Shown here in pieces: positions 33,621 to 42,031 of a DNA stretch of 64,000 nt. How positions within the stretch are numbered: position 1 is the stretch's first letter; every line of letters begins with the position of its first letter. This DNA comes from Streptomyces sp. SID14478 (GTDB lineage: Bacteria; Actinomycetota; Actinomycetes; Streptomycetales; Streptomycetaceae), in NCBI RefSeq assembly GCF_010548525.1, contig NZ_JAAGMG010000100.1:53309-117308 (forward strand), in the 5' to 3' direction. Made by a program: the position numbers and the translations under genes. The notes under the pieces were generated by a model. That model had not been told where the DNA came from. It saw only the letters and a program-made list of their open reading frames with translations, and searched no databases.

Positions 33621-34724
33621 GTGGGACAGTCAGTGATCGACGAGAAGCTTGCGGCAGCACGCGAGCTGGCGAAGGAACTCGCCGATGGTGAAGCAGTCAA
33701 CTCCATCTACATTGCCGGCAGCCTGACCGCGGGATTGGGTAATCCCACCAGTGACGCGGACCTTTTCATCCTGACTGGCGAAATGCAGACACCAGGCGAC
33801 GATGTCACCCAGTTCAACGTCTCAGGGCATCGCGTCGATGTGGAACGCTACAGCCTCCAGGACGCCCGGGACCTCGTCGCTGCGGTCGTCAGCTTCGAAA
33901 CGCGCAGGGACAACCTGACATCCGTGCACGGCCTGCTCAAGAAGCTGGACTTCACGGTGCGACTTCTCAACAGTGAGACGGTCGTCGATTCCGCGGAACT
34001 CGTGGCACTCAAGCAGCAGATCGTCGATAATCTGCCTACGGTGCAGCGAGCCGCCATCAATTACGCGGCCAGTACCATGAACGGGCATCTGGAAGATTTC
34101 CTCGGAGCAGTTGCCGACGAAGACTTCGATACCGCCGCGTTCGTGGGACACCGTCTCGTCGGACAGGCCGGCAAGGCCCTCGCCGCAGCCGCCGGAGACC
34201 TCTATGTCAGCGAGAAGTGGGTTTACAAGCAGCTGCTGCGAAATTCCATTGAGGAGTTCCCGCTGGAAGAGTTCACCGCATATCAGCGCGGCTCGTGGAT
34301 TGAAGGCGGAGCGGCAGCAGCCGACGATCTCCTGTTTTTCGTGCAGACATGCATGGCTGCCAGCCAACTGCTCGGCGCAGCCCGTGTCCCTCTCAATGCG
34401 TGGCCTGCGCGGTTCGGAACGCACAAGGAACAGGATGGCGGCCTGTGGCGCCACCCTTCCTTCAATGTCTTCCAGGTGAACGACGGCGTACTGCTGCACT
34501 GGGAGCTCCACCGCCAGCTCGTGCTCAGGACACCCGCAGCCTTCGTCTGGGCCCTGTGCGACGGGCGGCACCGAGAAGACATCTTCGAAGCGCTCCAGAC
34601 ACTGTCCGAGCACATCCCAGAACTCAGTGGCCTCACCGCAGAGCGGGTCGACCGCATTGTCGCGGCCCTGACCGACAGGGGCCTGGTGAACACGGCACCC
34701 AGTTCCGCCACGGCATGGGTCTGA
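33621..34724 (+). CDS. Nucleotidyltransferase fused to a PqqD-like RiPP recognition element
   Basis: A 367-residue protein. The N-terminal domain has the polymerase-beta-type nucleotidyltransferase motif: IAGSLTAGLGNPTSDADLF, with Gly33-Ser34 and the metal-binding Asp45 and Asp47. Residues about 130-250 form a helical domain (HRLVGQAGKALAAAAGDLYV) like those of kanamycin- or HEPN-type nucleotidyltransferase partners. Residues about 285-360 (NDGVLLHWELHRQLVLRTPA, LTAERVDRIVAALTDRGLV) look like a PqqD/RRE winged helix, which binds RiPP leader peptides. It would move a nucleoside monophosphate onto the bound peptide or a building block. GGAGGAG lies seven bases before the GTG start. Confidence 0.75.
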   Translation: MGQSVIDEKLAAARELAKELADGEAVNSIYIAGSLTAGLGNPTSDADLFILTGEMQTPGDDVTQFNVSGHRVDVERYSLQDARDLVAAVVSFETRRDNLTSVHGLLKKLDFTVRLLNSETVVDSAELVALKQQIVDNLPTVQRAAINYAASTMNGHLEDFLGAVADEDFDTAAFVGHRLVGQAGKALAAAAGDLYVSEKWVYKQLLRNSIEEFPLEEFTAYQRGSWIEGGAAAADDLLFFVQTCMAASQLLGAARVPLNAWPARFGTHKEQDGGLWRHPSFNVFQVNDGVLLHWELHRQLVLRTPAAFVWALCDGRHREDIFEALQTLSEHIPELSGLTAERVDRIVAALTDRGLVNTAPSSATAWV

Positions 34725-34729
34725 GCCCG

Positions 34730-36103
34730 ATGAGAACAGCCGTGAACGAGGGCGGGCCGGACGCTGTGGCGACCCCTGCGGCGGCCGAACGGCTGACGGC
34801 GCTCGCCGATTGGGCACTTGGCCAGCTGGCGCCGCGTGCCGACTACGTCCAGGTGTTTGCTGAACAGACCCTCGAGATACGCACCGAGACTCTCGACGGC
34901 CGGGAGCTGGCCACCCGCCTCGAGCCGCACGAGGGTCTCGGATGCATGGTGCTTCAGAACGACCGCTGGCGCTACCGGCATGTCGCGGCGTCCGAACTCC
35001 CCGCCCTGGCCCATTGGTTGCGCGGACCGGAACAGCGAGCCCAGCCATCCCTTCCGTGCCGCTGGCCAGACCTACCTGAAACAGGCTTCGTGCCCGTTGC
35101 GGCCAAAGACTGGCGCGTCGCCGGAGCTGATGTGCCCTACACCCTCCGGGCGATGGAAGACTTCACGGCGCGAACCATCGCAGTGGCAGACAGCGACGGG
35201 CTCCGCGCATCGTCCAGTTCACAGCGCACTCGCCAGCGTCTCGAAGCGACCGTGTCCGACCACGGCGCCCGTTCACGCGGGCTCAGCCGCTATGTGCTGC
35301 ACGAGACGTCACAGCGTCCATATCCGGGCGCGGGCGCCGTGGCGCGACAGGCGCTCGACAACGCCCTGCACGCCTCCCGAGCCGCGGTAACGGGCCAGTT
35401 CTGCACACCTGTGGTCTTCGGACCCTCCGCCGCAGCCGGATTCCTGCACGAGCTGATCGGCCACGCGCTCGAAGGAGACAACTTCGCACTGGACAGCGTC
35501 TACCTCGCTGCGTTGCGCCGCGGTCCCGCGATCACCGACAAACTGACAATCATCGACGATCCCAGCCTCGCGGACGGACACGGTTCTCGCCCGATCGACG
35601 ACGAAGGCATGCAAACCCGGCCCACCACCCTGCTGGCGCAGGGAAAGATCGTTTCCCCGCTGACCAGCGTGCGGACTTCGCGGCGCAACGGCTATACCCC
35701 GAGCGGGAGCGGCCGGCGCATGGACTACCGGCACCTTGCCCTACCACGCGCGAGTAACACGGTCGTTCTGCCAGGGACCGAAGAACCCACGGAGATGCAT
35801 CGAGACACCCGCGCCGGCGTCCTGATCGTCGACTGCCTCGGCGCCGGCATGATCAATCTGGCCACGGGGGAGTTTTCTTTCGCCGGACTCAACTGCACCT
35901 ACGTGACACCGGGCGGGGAACGGATTCCCGCGCGCGACGTGAGCCTTGTGGGCGACGCACTCGATGCGCTCAGCCGCATCGACGCCATCGGATCCGACAT
36001 GGGCGGAGACAGCAGCACCTGCGGCAAGCAGGGACAGCTGGTAGGCATCGGAGTCTTCTCGCCGTCGATGCGCTTTACCGGATTGAAGTGGACCGCCTCG
36101 TGA
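34730..36103 (+). CDS. TldD-family metalloprotease subunit
   Basis: A 457-residue TldD homologue. The zinc site FLHELIGHALEGDN (His240, Glu241, His245) and the C-terminal CGKQGQ motif (Cys431) are intact, so it should be catalytically active. In microcin B17 and related systems a TldD/TldE heterodimer threads unfolded peptides and removes the leader. Start choice lies between ATG 34730 and ATG 34715, the latter overlapping the preceding stop. The N-terminus DAVATPAAAERLTALADWAL and the segment YVQVFAEQTLEIRTETLDGR are typical of the family. It overlaps the TldE gene by four bases. Confidence 0.9.
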   Translation: MRTAVNEGGPDAVATPAAAERLTALADWALGQLAPRADYVQVFAEQTLEIRTETLDGRELATRLEPHEGLGCMVLQNDRWRYRHVAASELPALAHWLRGPEQRAQPSLPCRWPDLPETGFVPVAAKDWRVAGADVPYTLRAMEDFTARTIAVADSDGLRASSSSQRTRQRLEATVSDHGARSRGLSRYVLHETSQRPYPGAGAVARQALDNALHASRAAVTGQFCTPVVFGPSAAAGFLHELIGHALEGDNFALDSVYLAALRRGPAITDKLTIIDDPSLADGHGSRPIDDEGMQTRPTTLLAQGKIVSPLTSVRTSRRNGYTPSGSGRRMDYRHLALPRASNTVVLPGTEEPTEMHRDTRAGVLIVDCLGAGMINLATGEFSFAGLNCTYVTPGGERIPARDVSLVGDALDALSRIDAIGSDMGGDSSTCGKQGQLVGIGVFSPSMRFTGLKWTAS

Positions 36104-37443
36104 AGACATTGACCGAAAGAGCTTCAGAAGCTCTGGCGCTAGCGCAGCACATCAGCCAGGCGGCAAGGGCTGCGGAGACGACGCACACCTACCTCGACCG
36201 GCAGGCACATCGCCAGCTCACCGTGGACACCACCGGTGCCAAGCGCCTGCGCGTCGACGACGGCGGCTTCGGCGGCTACATACGGCTGGAACAGCGAGGT
36301 CGTGAAGTCCACCTGTCGGCACCCGACATGAACCACGACTCTGCCGAGCGTCTCCTTCACGCCGGCCGTTTTCACTGCGCCCTGACCCCCGCAATAGCCG
36401 CTGAGCGCCGTGACGGCAAAGCCACCGCAGGCGGATGGGAGAACACCAGTAAGCGCCTCGACCTCAGTGCCACGGTCCATGACACCGACGCCATGCTCCG
36501 CGGCCTCGGCGACTCCTTGGGCGCCGATGGAACCGTGGGACAGCTGGCCATCACCGACATCCTCCACGAGGCAGTGTTCGCGGAATCAGGCCGGGACCCG
36601 AGCTGGTCCCGGAACTATGGCGTCGAGGTCGGTGCGACGGCCCACAGCGCCGACACATCCCGCGGTATAACCCTTACCCGCTATGCGAGCACCCTGGATG
36701 CGATCGATCTCGATGGCCTCGGGCGGGAACTGCGCCTACGTCTTGCAGCCACCGCTGGCGCAACCCGTACCTGGGCACCTGCGACGGCAACATTCACCCC
36801 AACCGCCAGCGCCCAGATACTGCGCAATCTCGTGAGCACTCTTCTGCTCAACCCGCTGCCCCCGCACGTAGATATGCACGCCGCCCTCGTCGACGAGGGC
36901 CGTGCCCCCGATGCCTACCACGCTCAGGCATTTGACTGTGAAGGCGTGGCTACAGGCCGCCGGGAACTCGTCTCAGCCACAGGTAAACAGAACCACATCG
37001 CCACACGCCTCGAGCACTCCAGCGAGAACATGCACGAGGCGCCCAACTGCGCGACCGGTCATGCCCGTTGGGACCGCACCAAAAACTTCCCGCAGATGTC
37101 CGCCACCAATGTGTCCCTCACCGCAAACAGCGACGAGAGCGACCTACTCGCCGGCGAACGACACGTGGTAGTCGACGCACGCAGTCTGGGAGTCGAGGAG
37201 AACCGATCCGGTGGCCACATCGCTTTCCGGCTCATGACAGTGCGCGCCGTGGACGGTCGGCCTGTGGAGCCACTGGCCCCCATCACCCTCAACGGCACAG
37301 TCGGTGACTTCCTCGCAGCCATACGCCACGTCGGCCCCACGGTGACCCACTACCCGGGCATGTTCTCCGTGGCCGGCGCCTATCTCGAAATGTACCTGCC
37401 GACCGTCGGCGGAGAAGGAGGAATGTTCGATGACATCCGCTGA
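36100..37443 (+). CDS. TldE/PmbA-family partner subunit
   Basis: A 447-residue TldE (PmbA) homologue without the HExxxH zinc site, as expected for the non-catalytic partner. The C-terminal part holds CEGVATGRRELVSATGKQN, NFPQMSATNVSLTANSDES and the glycine-rich MFSVAGAYLEMYLPTVGGEG close. It is slightly diverged from housekeeping TldE. The GTG start at 36100 overlaps the TldD stop (GTGA) and is preferred to an in-frame GTG four codons upstream. With TldD it most likely matures or degrades the Asn/Ile peptide. The stop lies inside the ABC ATPase gene (14-base overlap). Confidence 0.85.
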   Translation: MKTLTERASEALALAQHISQAARAAETTHTYLDRQAHRQLTVDTTGAKRLRVDDGGFGGYIRLEQRGREVHLSAPDMNHDSAERLLHAGRFHCALTPAIAAERRDGKATAGGWENTSKRLDLSATVHDTDAMLRGLGDSLGADGTVGQLAITDILHEAVFAESGRDPSWSRNYGVEVGATAHSADTSRGITLTRYASTLDAIDLDGLGRELRLRLAATAGATRTWAPATATFTPTASAQILRNLVSTLLLNPLPPHVDMHAALVDEGRAPDAYHAQAFDCEGVATGRRELVSATGKQNHIATRLEHSSENMHEAPNCATGHARWDRTKNFPQMSATNVSLTANSDESDLLAGERHVVVDARSLGVEENRSGGHIAFRLMTVRAVDGRPVEPLAPITLNGTVGDFLAAIRHVGPTVTHYPGMFSVAGAYLEMYLPTVGGEGGMFDDIR

Positions 37444-38377
37444 ACCAGGCTTGCACGTCGCCCAACTGAGCCGAGACTTCACCGCCAAGGACGGTACGAT
37501 CCGCCAGGCCGTGCGCAACGTAGACCTGGCCGTGCGCCCTGGCGAGCTCGTCTCGGTCCTGGGCCCCAATGGCGCCGGCAAAACCACCACGGTCCGCATG
37601 CTGACCGGTCTTCTCCTGCCCACGTCCGGCCGCATTCTCATCGACGGCCACGATGCAGTGCGCAACCGCCGCAAGGCAGCGTCCGCCTGCGGCTTCAGCC
37701 TAGGCGGGGACAGCGGACTCTACCCTCGCCTGACAGCACATCAGAACCTCACGTTCTTCGGTCTGATGTACGGGCTGAGAGGCGCCCGCTTCGAAGCACG
37801 AGCGGCAGAGCTGCTCGAAGCGGTGGATCTCACCTCCCGCGCGGGAGACCTGGTGGGATCCTTCTCCCGGGGAATGAAGCAACGGCTGCACCTGGCGCGT
37901 GCCCTCCTACATGACCCTGGTGTCCTCATCCTCGACGAGCCGTCAGCTGGACTCGACCCGCAGTCCGCTGCCGCCATGCGCGTGCTGGTTGCCGGCCTCG
38001 CCAAGCAGGGACGCAGCATTCTGCTGACGACCCACGACATGCGCGAAGCCGAGGAGCTCAGCGACCGGATCATCTTGATGAAGGACGGGTCCATCAGGAA
38101 CGAGTCGACAGCGACCGATCTGCGTATCGCAGCCGGCGAGCGCATGGGCCACAGAATCGAAGCGGTCTTCACCGACGGAACCATCCCCCCGCAGCTAGCC
38201 GACTGTCCCGGACTGCTGAGTCAGGAAGGGCAGGCCGGCAGCGCAACGCTCCGCGTCGCCGACGGCGCCGCTTCGGTGGCGTGGATTCTCGCTGCTTTCC
38301 CCGGACAGACCACCAGCGTCGCCGTGACACCACCCACGCTGGAAGAAGTCTTCCTTGAGATGGTGAGCACCTCGTGA
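37430..38377 (+). CDS. ABC transporter ATP-binding protein
   Basis: A 315-residue DrrA/NatA-type ATPase. Walker A LGPNGAGKTTTVRML, signature FSRGMKQRLHLARAL, Walker B VLILDEPSAGLDPQSAAA and switch His in LLTTHDMREAEELSD are all present. The C-terminal 90 residues form the usual DUF4162-type extension. It pairs with the two following permease genes to make a heterodimeric exporter, likely for the mature product or for self-protection. The permease gene starts four bases before its stop. Confidence 0.92.
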   Translation: MTSAEPGLHVAQLSRDFTAKDGTIRQAVRNVDLAVRPGELVSVLGPNGAGKTTTVRMLTGLLLPTSGRILIDGHDAVRNRRKAASACGFSLGGDSGLYPRLTAHQNLTFFGLMYGLRGARFEARAAELLEAVDLTSRAGDLVGSFSRGMKQRLHLARALLHDPGVLILDEPSAGLDPQSAAAMRVLVAGLAKQGRSILLTTHDMREAEELSDRIILMKDGSIRNESTATDLRIAAGERMGHRIEAVFTDGTIPPQLADCPGLLSQEGQAGSATLRVADGAASVAWILAAFPGQTTSVAVTPPTLEEVFLEMVSTS

Positions 38378-39177
38378 GCATTTCACTCGCTCCAGCACGC
38401 GACCCGAAGGGAACGCTGCGGTCAGTGACCCTGCCCACGTTCGCCCGGGCTCTACGCGATCAGCTGCGCATGCACGCCACCAGCCCCATGGCGATTTTCT
38501 CTACCCTCGCTATGCCCTGCGTCTTCGCATTCATCGTGAACCGTAACGCGACGGGCTCCGAGCACGTCGCGGGCATGAACAGCGGGCTCGCAGTAGGCAC
38601 TGCAGGAGTCGGGATGCTTGACTCCATCATCGTGCTCGTCGTGGTCAGCATGATGGGCGAGAAGAAGTGGAAAACGCTGTACGCCGCGTTGGGCAGCCCG
38701 GGCAGTCTCGTTCCGGTGGTCCTGGGACGCCTTGCGGGCACTGCACTGCAGTCGCTCACCGCCCTGCCAGGCACCTTGGTCATACTCGCCGTGATGTGGG
38801 GAATCGGTGAAGCCTTCGACTGGGTTCGATGGATCGTGGGCGGTGTTCTCCTGGCGGCATCCACCGCTTCACTGGTGGGCCTGCTTGGGTTTGCAGTTCT
38901 TCGGTACCCCTACTCCGCTGGCATGACCAATGGTCTCACCGGTCTGGTCATGGCTCTGAGCGCTCTCATCGTTCCGCAGTCTGCACTGCCGGGCCCCGTC
39001 GCCAAGCTAGCGATGCTGCTGCCGCAATCCCATGCCATGGCATGGGTGCGAGGCGGCAATTCCATCCAGGTTCTCTGGGCCGTCCTTCTCACCGCGCTCT
39101 ACAGCGGGCTGGTCGTGCTCAGCATCAAGAGGCTGGAGAAGACCGCCCGCGACCAAGCACTGCCCCTGGAGATGTGA
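38374..39177 (+). CDS. ABC-2-type permease subunit 1
   Basis: A 267-residue membrane protein with six predicted helices, including SPMAIFSTLAMPCVFAFIVN, MLDSIIVLVVVSMMGEKKWK and a C-terminal ALYSGLVVLSIK. The conserved region after helix 2 (KTLYAALGSPGSLVPVVLGR) matches ABC-2 exporters, as does the LVMALSALIVPQSALPGPV turn. The GTG start overlaps the ATPase stop (GTGA). Confidence 0.85.
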   Translation: MSISLAPARDPKGTLRSVTLPTFARALRDQLRMHATSPMAIFSTLAMPCVFAFIVNRNATGSEHVAGMNSGLAVGTAGVGMLDSIIVLVVVSMMGEKKWKTLYAALGSPGSLVPVVLGRLAGTALQSLTALPGTLVILAVMWGIGEAFDWVRWIVGGVLLAASTASLVGLLGFAVLRYPYSAGMTNGLTGLVMALSALIVPQSALPGPVAKLAMLLPQSHAMAWVRGGNSIQVLWAVLLTALYSGLVVLSIKRLEKTARDQALPLEM

Positions 39178-39182
39178 AGGCG

Positions 39183-39974
39183 ATGACTGCACGATCACGC
39201 TCACCTCTTGCCGAAGCCGCTACCGTCCACATGCGCGGCGCACTTCTGTCCTACCGGGCGCTTTTCACCTGGCTCAACCCCCTGGGGTACGTCAGCTCAC
39301 GCATCGTCCGCCCCATCGGCATGGCCATCGCGTTTACCTCCCTCTCGTCGTACTACGGGGAAGGCGGCGGCAGAATGCTCGTCGGAGCAAGCCTTCTGGC
39401 AGGAGCGGGAGCGGTGCTCTACGGCATGGCACTCTCCGTCGGGAACGAGCGCCTCTTCGGCACGCTGGATACCTGGCTTGCCTCGCCGCAGCACAAGCTC
39501 GGAGCCATAGTTCAGCGCGCCGTCCCCCATGTTGCCGACGGGTTCATCGGCGGGCTCTGCACCTACTTGATCTGCTGCCTCCTGTACGGGACCATGCCGA
39601 TCCCCTTGTTGCTGTTCAGCGTGCTGTTGGTTGTCGCCGTGGTCAGCTCCGTGGGCTTCAGCCTGTCGCTCGCAGCTGTCGCCCTGATCATCGAAGATGT
39701 CTTTGTCGGCCCCAACGCAGCTGAACTCGCCTTGATGATCTTCTCTGGCACGCTCGTTCCGCAGGGACGCCTGCCGGCAGGACTCCGAGAGGTCTCAGAG
39801 ATCTTTCCCCTCACCCGCGTCATGAGCATCGTCGACGATCAACTGGCACGCAGAGCCTGGTCATCGGGCACGATGCTTGCCGAGATAGGCGTTGCGGCAG
39901 TGTGGTTCGCCGTCAGTAGCGCGCTGGTATCTCTTGCGGTCCGTCGAGCCTCTGCCCGTACCCAGGTCGATTAA
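39183..39974 (+). CDS. ABC-2-type permease subunit 2
   Basis: A 263-residue membrane protein with six helices. ERLFGTLDTWLASPQHKLGA is the ABC-2 coupling segment, and LMIFSGTLVPQGRLPAGLRE with FPLTRVMSIVDDQLARR is the late loop of drug/polyketide exporters. It should form the second half of the pore with subunit 1. Start could also be the GTG at 39174, which overlaps the preceding stop; ATG 39183 has GGAG at a better distance. Confidence 0.85.
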   Translation: MTARSRSPLAEAATVHMRGALLSYRALFTWLNPLGYVSSRIVRPIGMAIAFTSLSSYYGEGGGRMLVGASLLAGAGAVLYGMALSVGNERLFGTLDTWLASPQHKLGAIVQRAVPHVADGFIGGLCTYLICCLLYGTMPIPLLLFSVLLVVAVVSSVGFSLSLAAVALIIEDVFVGPNAAELALMIFSGTLVPQGRLPAGLREVSEIFPLTRVMSIVDDQLARRAWSSGTMLAEIGVAAVWFAVSSALVSLAVRRASARTQVD

Positions 39975-40004
39975 CGATACGACGCCAGTTCGCGAGAGGA
40001 CCCG

Positions 40005-40514
40005 ATGAGCCAAGAGATCGAACGCCGCTTCCTGATCCAGTACCCCTGGGACCAGAAGCACTTCACCGCTTCCATTGCGATTCGGCAGGGTTATCTCCGG
40101 CTCGGAGATTCTGATTCCCGTGAAGTACGAGTGCGCGAAAAAGAACGAAACTTCTGGCTGACTGTCAAAGACGGTAGCGGACTCTCACGATTTGAGGTAG
40201 AGCAGCCAATCTCGCCGGAAATGTTCGAGGCGCTGTGGCGCTTGACTATCGGGCGCAGAATAGAAAAGACGCGGTTCATCCTGTCCGACGCGGAGCGCAA
40301 GATCGAGATCGATGTGTTCCGGGGAGCACTCCACGGCCTCGTGCTCGCCGAGGTCGAATTCGGGACATTGGAAGAGGCCCACGCCTTCATCGCACTCCCG
40401 TGGTTCGGTCCAGAAGTCACCGAGGACATCAGATACCAGAACCGCAACCTTGCCGCACAGACAAGCCCGCCACAGGGGCCACTGAGCGTTTTCAGCGTTG
40501 CCTCTCCAGGGTGA
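40005..40514 (+). CDS. CYTH-domain protein with IS-derived C-terminal tail
   Basis: A 169-residue CYTH protein: [41 protein letters not shown] and [20 protein letters not shown] supply the charged tunnel residues of the triphosphate tunnel enzymes. CYTH enzymes hydrolyse inorganic or organic triphosphates or act as adenylate cyclases; here it could use a triphosphate formed by the kinases. The last ten residues ([10 protein letters not shown]) are encoded by the end of an inserted IS element (from 40484), so the original C-terminus is lost. The core fold looks complete. GAGAGGA precedes the ATG. Confidence 0.8.
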   Translation: MSQEIERRFLIQYPWDQKHFTASIAIRQGYLRLGDSDSREVRVREKERNFWLTVKDGSGLSRFEVEQPISPEMFEALWRLTIGRRIEKTRFILSDAERKIEIDVFRGALHGLVLAEVEFGTLEEAHAFIALPWFGPEVTEDIRYQNRNLAAQTSPPQGPLSVFSVASPG

Positions 40515-41367
40515 GGACGGCTTTGGTGATGACGCTCATGCGGTTGGGGCTGATGCGGGGTCTGCGGAAGATCTGCCAGGACTTCAGTCGTGCCATGCCT
40601 CGTTCGGCAGGTGCCCGGGCCGCGGGCAGGGACCGGTTCTCGGTCTGCTCGGTAAGGGTGAGTTCACCGCCCGGCGGCCGGCGCCTGGCGGTGGTGACCC
40701 AGCCGCCTGCACCGATGTAGGCCATGTCGGCGAGGATCGGGACGGCCTGGCGCTCGTAGATCCGGAGGATCTTGTGGGTGCGGGCTGCCGTCAGGTCGTG
40801 GGTGCGGCCCGGCAGTGCCGGCGACAGCCACAAAATCTCCCCGGCCGGGTCCGTGACGACCTGCACGTTCACGCCGTGCCGCTTGTGTTTCGCCGAGTAG
40901 TCCGCCCTGCCGTCCTCGACGCGGTCGCACTCGGCGAGCGTGCCGTCCAGGAGAACGAAGTCCGGATCGTGCACGCGCAGCGTCTTCAGCAGGCCCGGTG
41001 CCTGCTCGGCGAGTAGTTCGGTGACCGCGGTGACGTAGACGTGGGCGGTACCGACGGATATCCCGAAGGCCGCGGCGATGCGGGCGAGGGTTTCATGGTG
41101 GCGCAGGTACATGAGTGCGACCAACGCACGGCGGTGCGGCGGAAGTTTGCACCGCCGGTCACCCTCGCGAGTGACGATGAGCATCGTGACCCACTCGACC
41201 AGGGCGTGGGGCAGGTCGAGTGCGGCAGGATACGGAACCAGCAGGGCTCCTGTGCTGCTGAGTTGAGACGTCGAACACCTCACTCAACGGCACGGGAGCC
41301 CTGTCCGTTGCGTACCCCAACGTCACGCCGTCCCGTCACCCGATCAGTAGCGACACTGAAAACGCTC
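40484..41367 (-). mobile_element. IS5-type insertion sequence, intact-looking, 884 bp
   Basis: Terminal inverted repeats GAGCGTTTTCAG (40484-40495) and CTGAAAACGCTC (41356-41367) flank one transposase gene. ACT lies on both outer sides (40481-40483 and 41368-41370), consistent with a 3-bp target duplication. It has inserted exactly where the end of another IS5-type element meets the CYTH gene. Confidence 0.85.
40492..41283 (-). CDS. IS5-family transposase (DDE_Tnp_4 type)
   Basis: A 263-residue transposase. [20 protein letters not shown] is the helix-turn-helix, the catalytic triad lies in [26 protein letters not shown] and [19 protein letters not shown]. No frameshift is present, so it may be active. 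The frame ends inside the left inverted repeat. The GTG start at 41283 is used because the reading stays coherent to that point ([20 protein letters not shown]). Confidence 0.88.
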   Translation of the reverse strand: MRCSTSQLSSTGALLVPYPAALDLPHALVEWVTMLIVTREGDRRCKLPPHRRALVALMYLRHHETLARIAAAFGISVGTAHVYVTAVTELLAEQAPGLLKTLRVHDPDFVLLDGTLAECDRVEDGRADYSAKHKRHGVNVQVVTDPAGEILWLSPALPGRTHDLTAARTHKILRIYERQAVPILADMAYIGAGGWVTTARRRPPGGELTLTEQTENRSLPAARAPAERGMARLKSWQIFRRPRISPNRMSVITKAVLTLERQR

Positions 41368-41431
41368 ACTGAACCTCTTTCATCCTGAGGTTGAGGGGTG
41401 AAATGGGCTGGTCAGCAGGGGTGGTGACATG

Positions 41432-42031
41432 ACGAAGCCCCTCGTCGTTGGTGTGGTGATCTCACTCAACACGCCGACGGCCGGGGGGCTTCGTTGGTTC
41501 CGTATCCTTCCAATACGGGGTGTCAGCCCCGGATGGGAAGCCTTGAAAAGGTCTCTGCTGAAGGCTGGCTGTTCGATCGAGTGCAGTGGCTGCGGGACTC
41601 CGGTGGATGCTTCGTATCCTCCCGGCTCGATGAAGCCCAAGCATGGACTGGCACCTCTTGGTGATCTGTGGCTGCTGTCCTCGGTCGGGTGTGGTGGGTC
41701 CGTGGGTGCCGGGTGGACGCTTCGACTACTTCCGGCTCGCGAGGCCTCTTGTAGGGACCGGCGCCTCCCGGCGCTCTCGGATCTGCCATCACCCGGACGG
41801 GTGCTTCTCGTTGGTGTTTGTGGTGTGAGCCCGCTGCACGGTGACCTCTCGAAGCTCTCGGCGCCAGACGCCTCAGACGGACCGAGGCCCGCGCGGTGCG
41901 CTGGTGCCACGAACGGCCAGTGAGAGGGAGGGCCGGTCCCGCGTGAACGCGTAGGGAGAGCCCCAGTATTGGAACGCCGCGTGGCCCGCTTGGGCTCCTG
42001 ACTAGCGCATACGAGAGGAAAGGGGGGCCAG
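41432..42031 (+). ncRNA. Candidate bridge RNA region of the IS110 element
   Basis: About 600 non-coding bases directly before the IS110 recombinase gene contain several strong stem-loops. CGAAGCCCC (41432-41440) can pair with the GGGGCTTCG near 41486-41494, and CCGTAT with ATACGG follow around 41500-41517, then further GC stems. IS110-group elements encode a guide (bridge) RNA with two binding loops in this left end. The exact RNA ends are not visible. Confidence 0.45.

Noticed and set aside
34349..36103. Longer start for TldD inside the nucleotidyltransferase gene
   Set aside because: The added 127 residues are an out-of-frame reading of the RRE domain. TldD homology begins after 34730.
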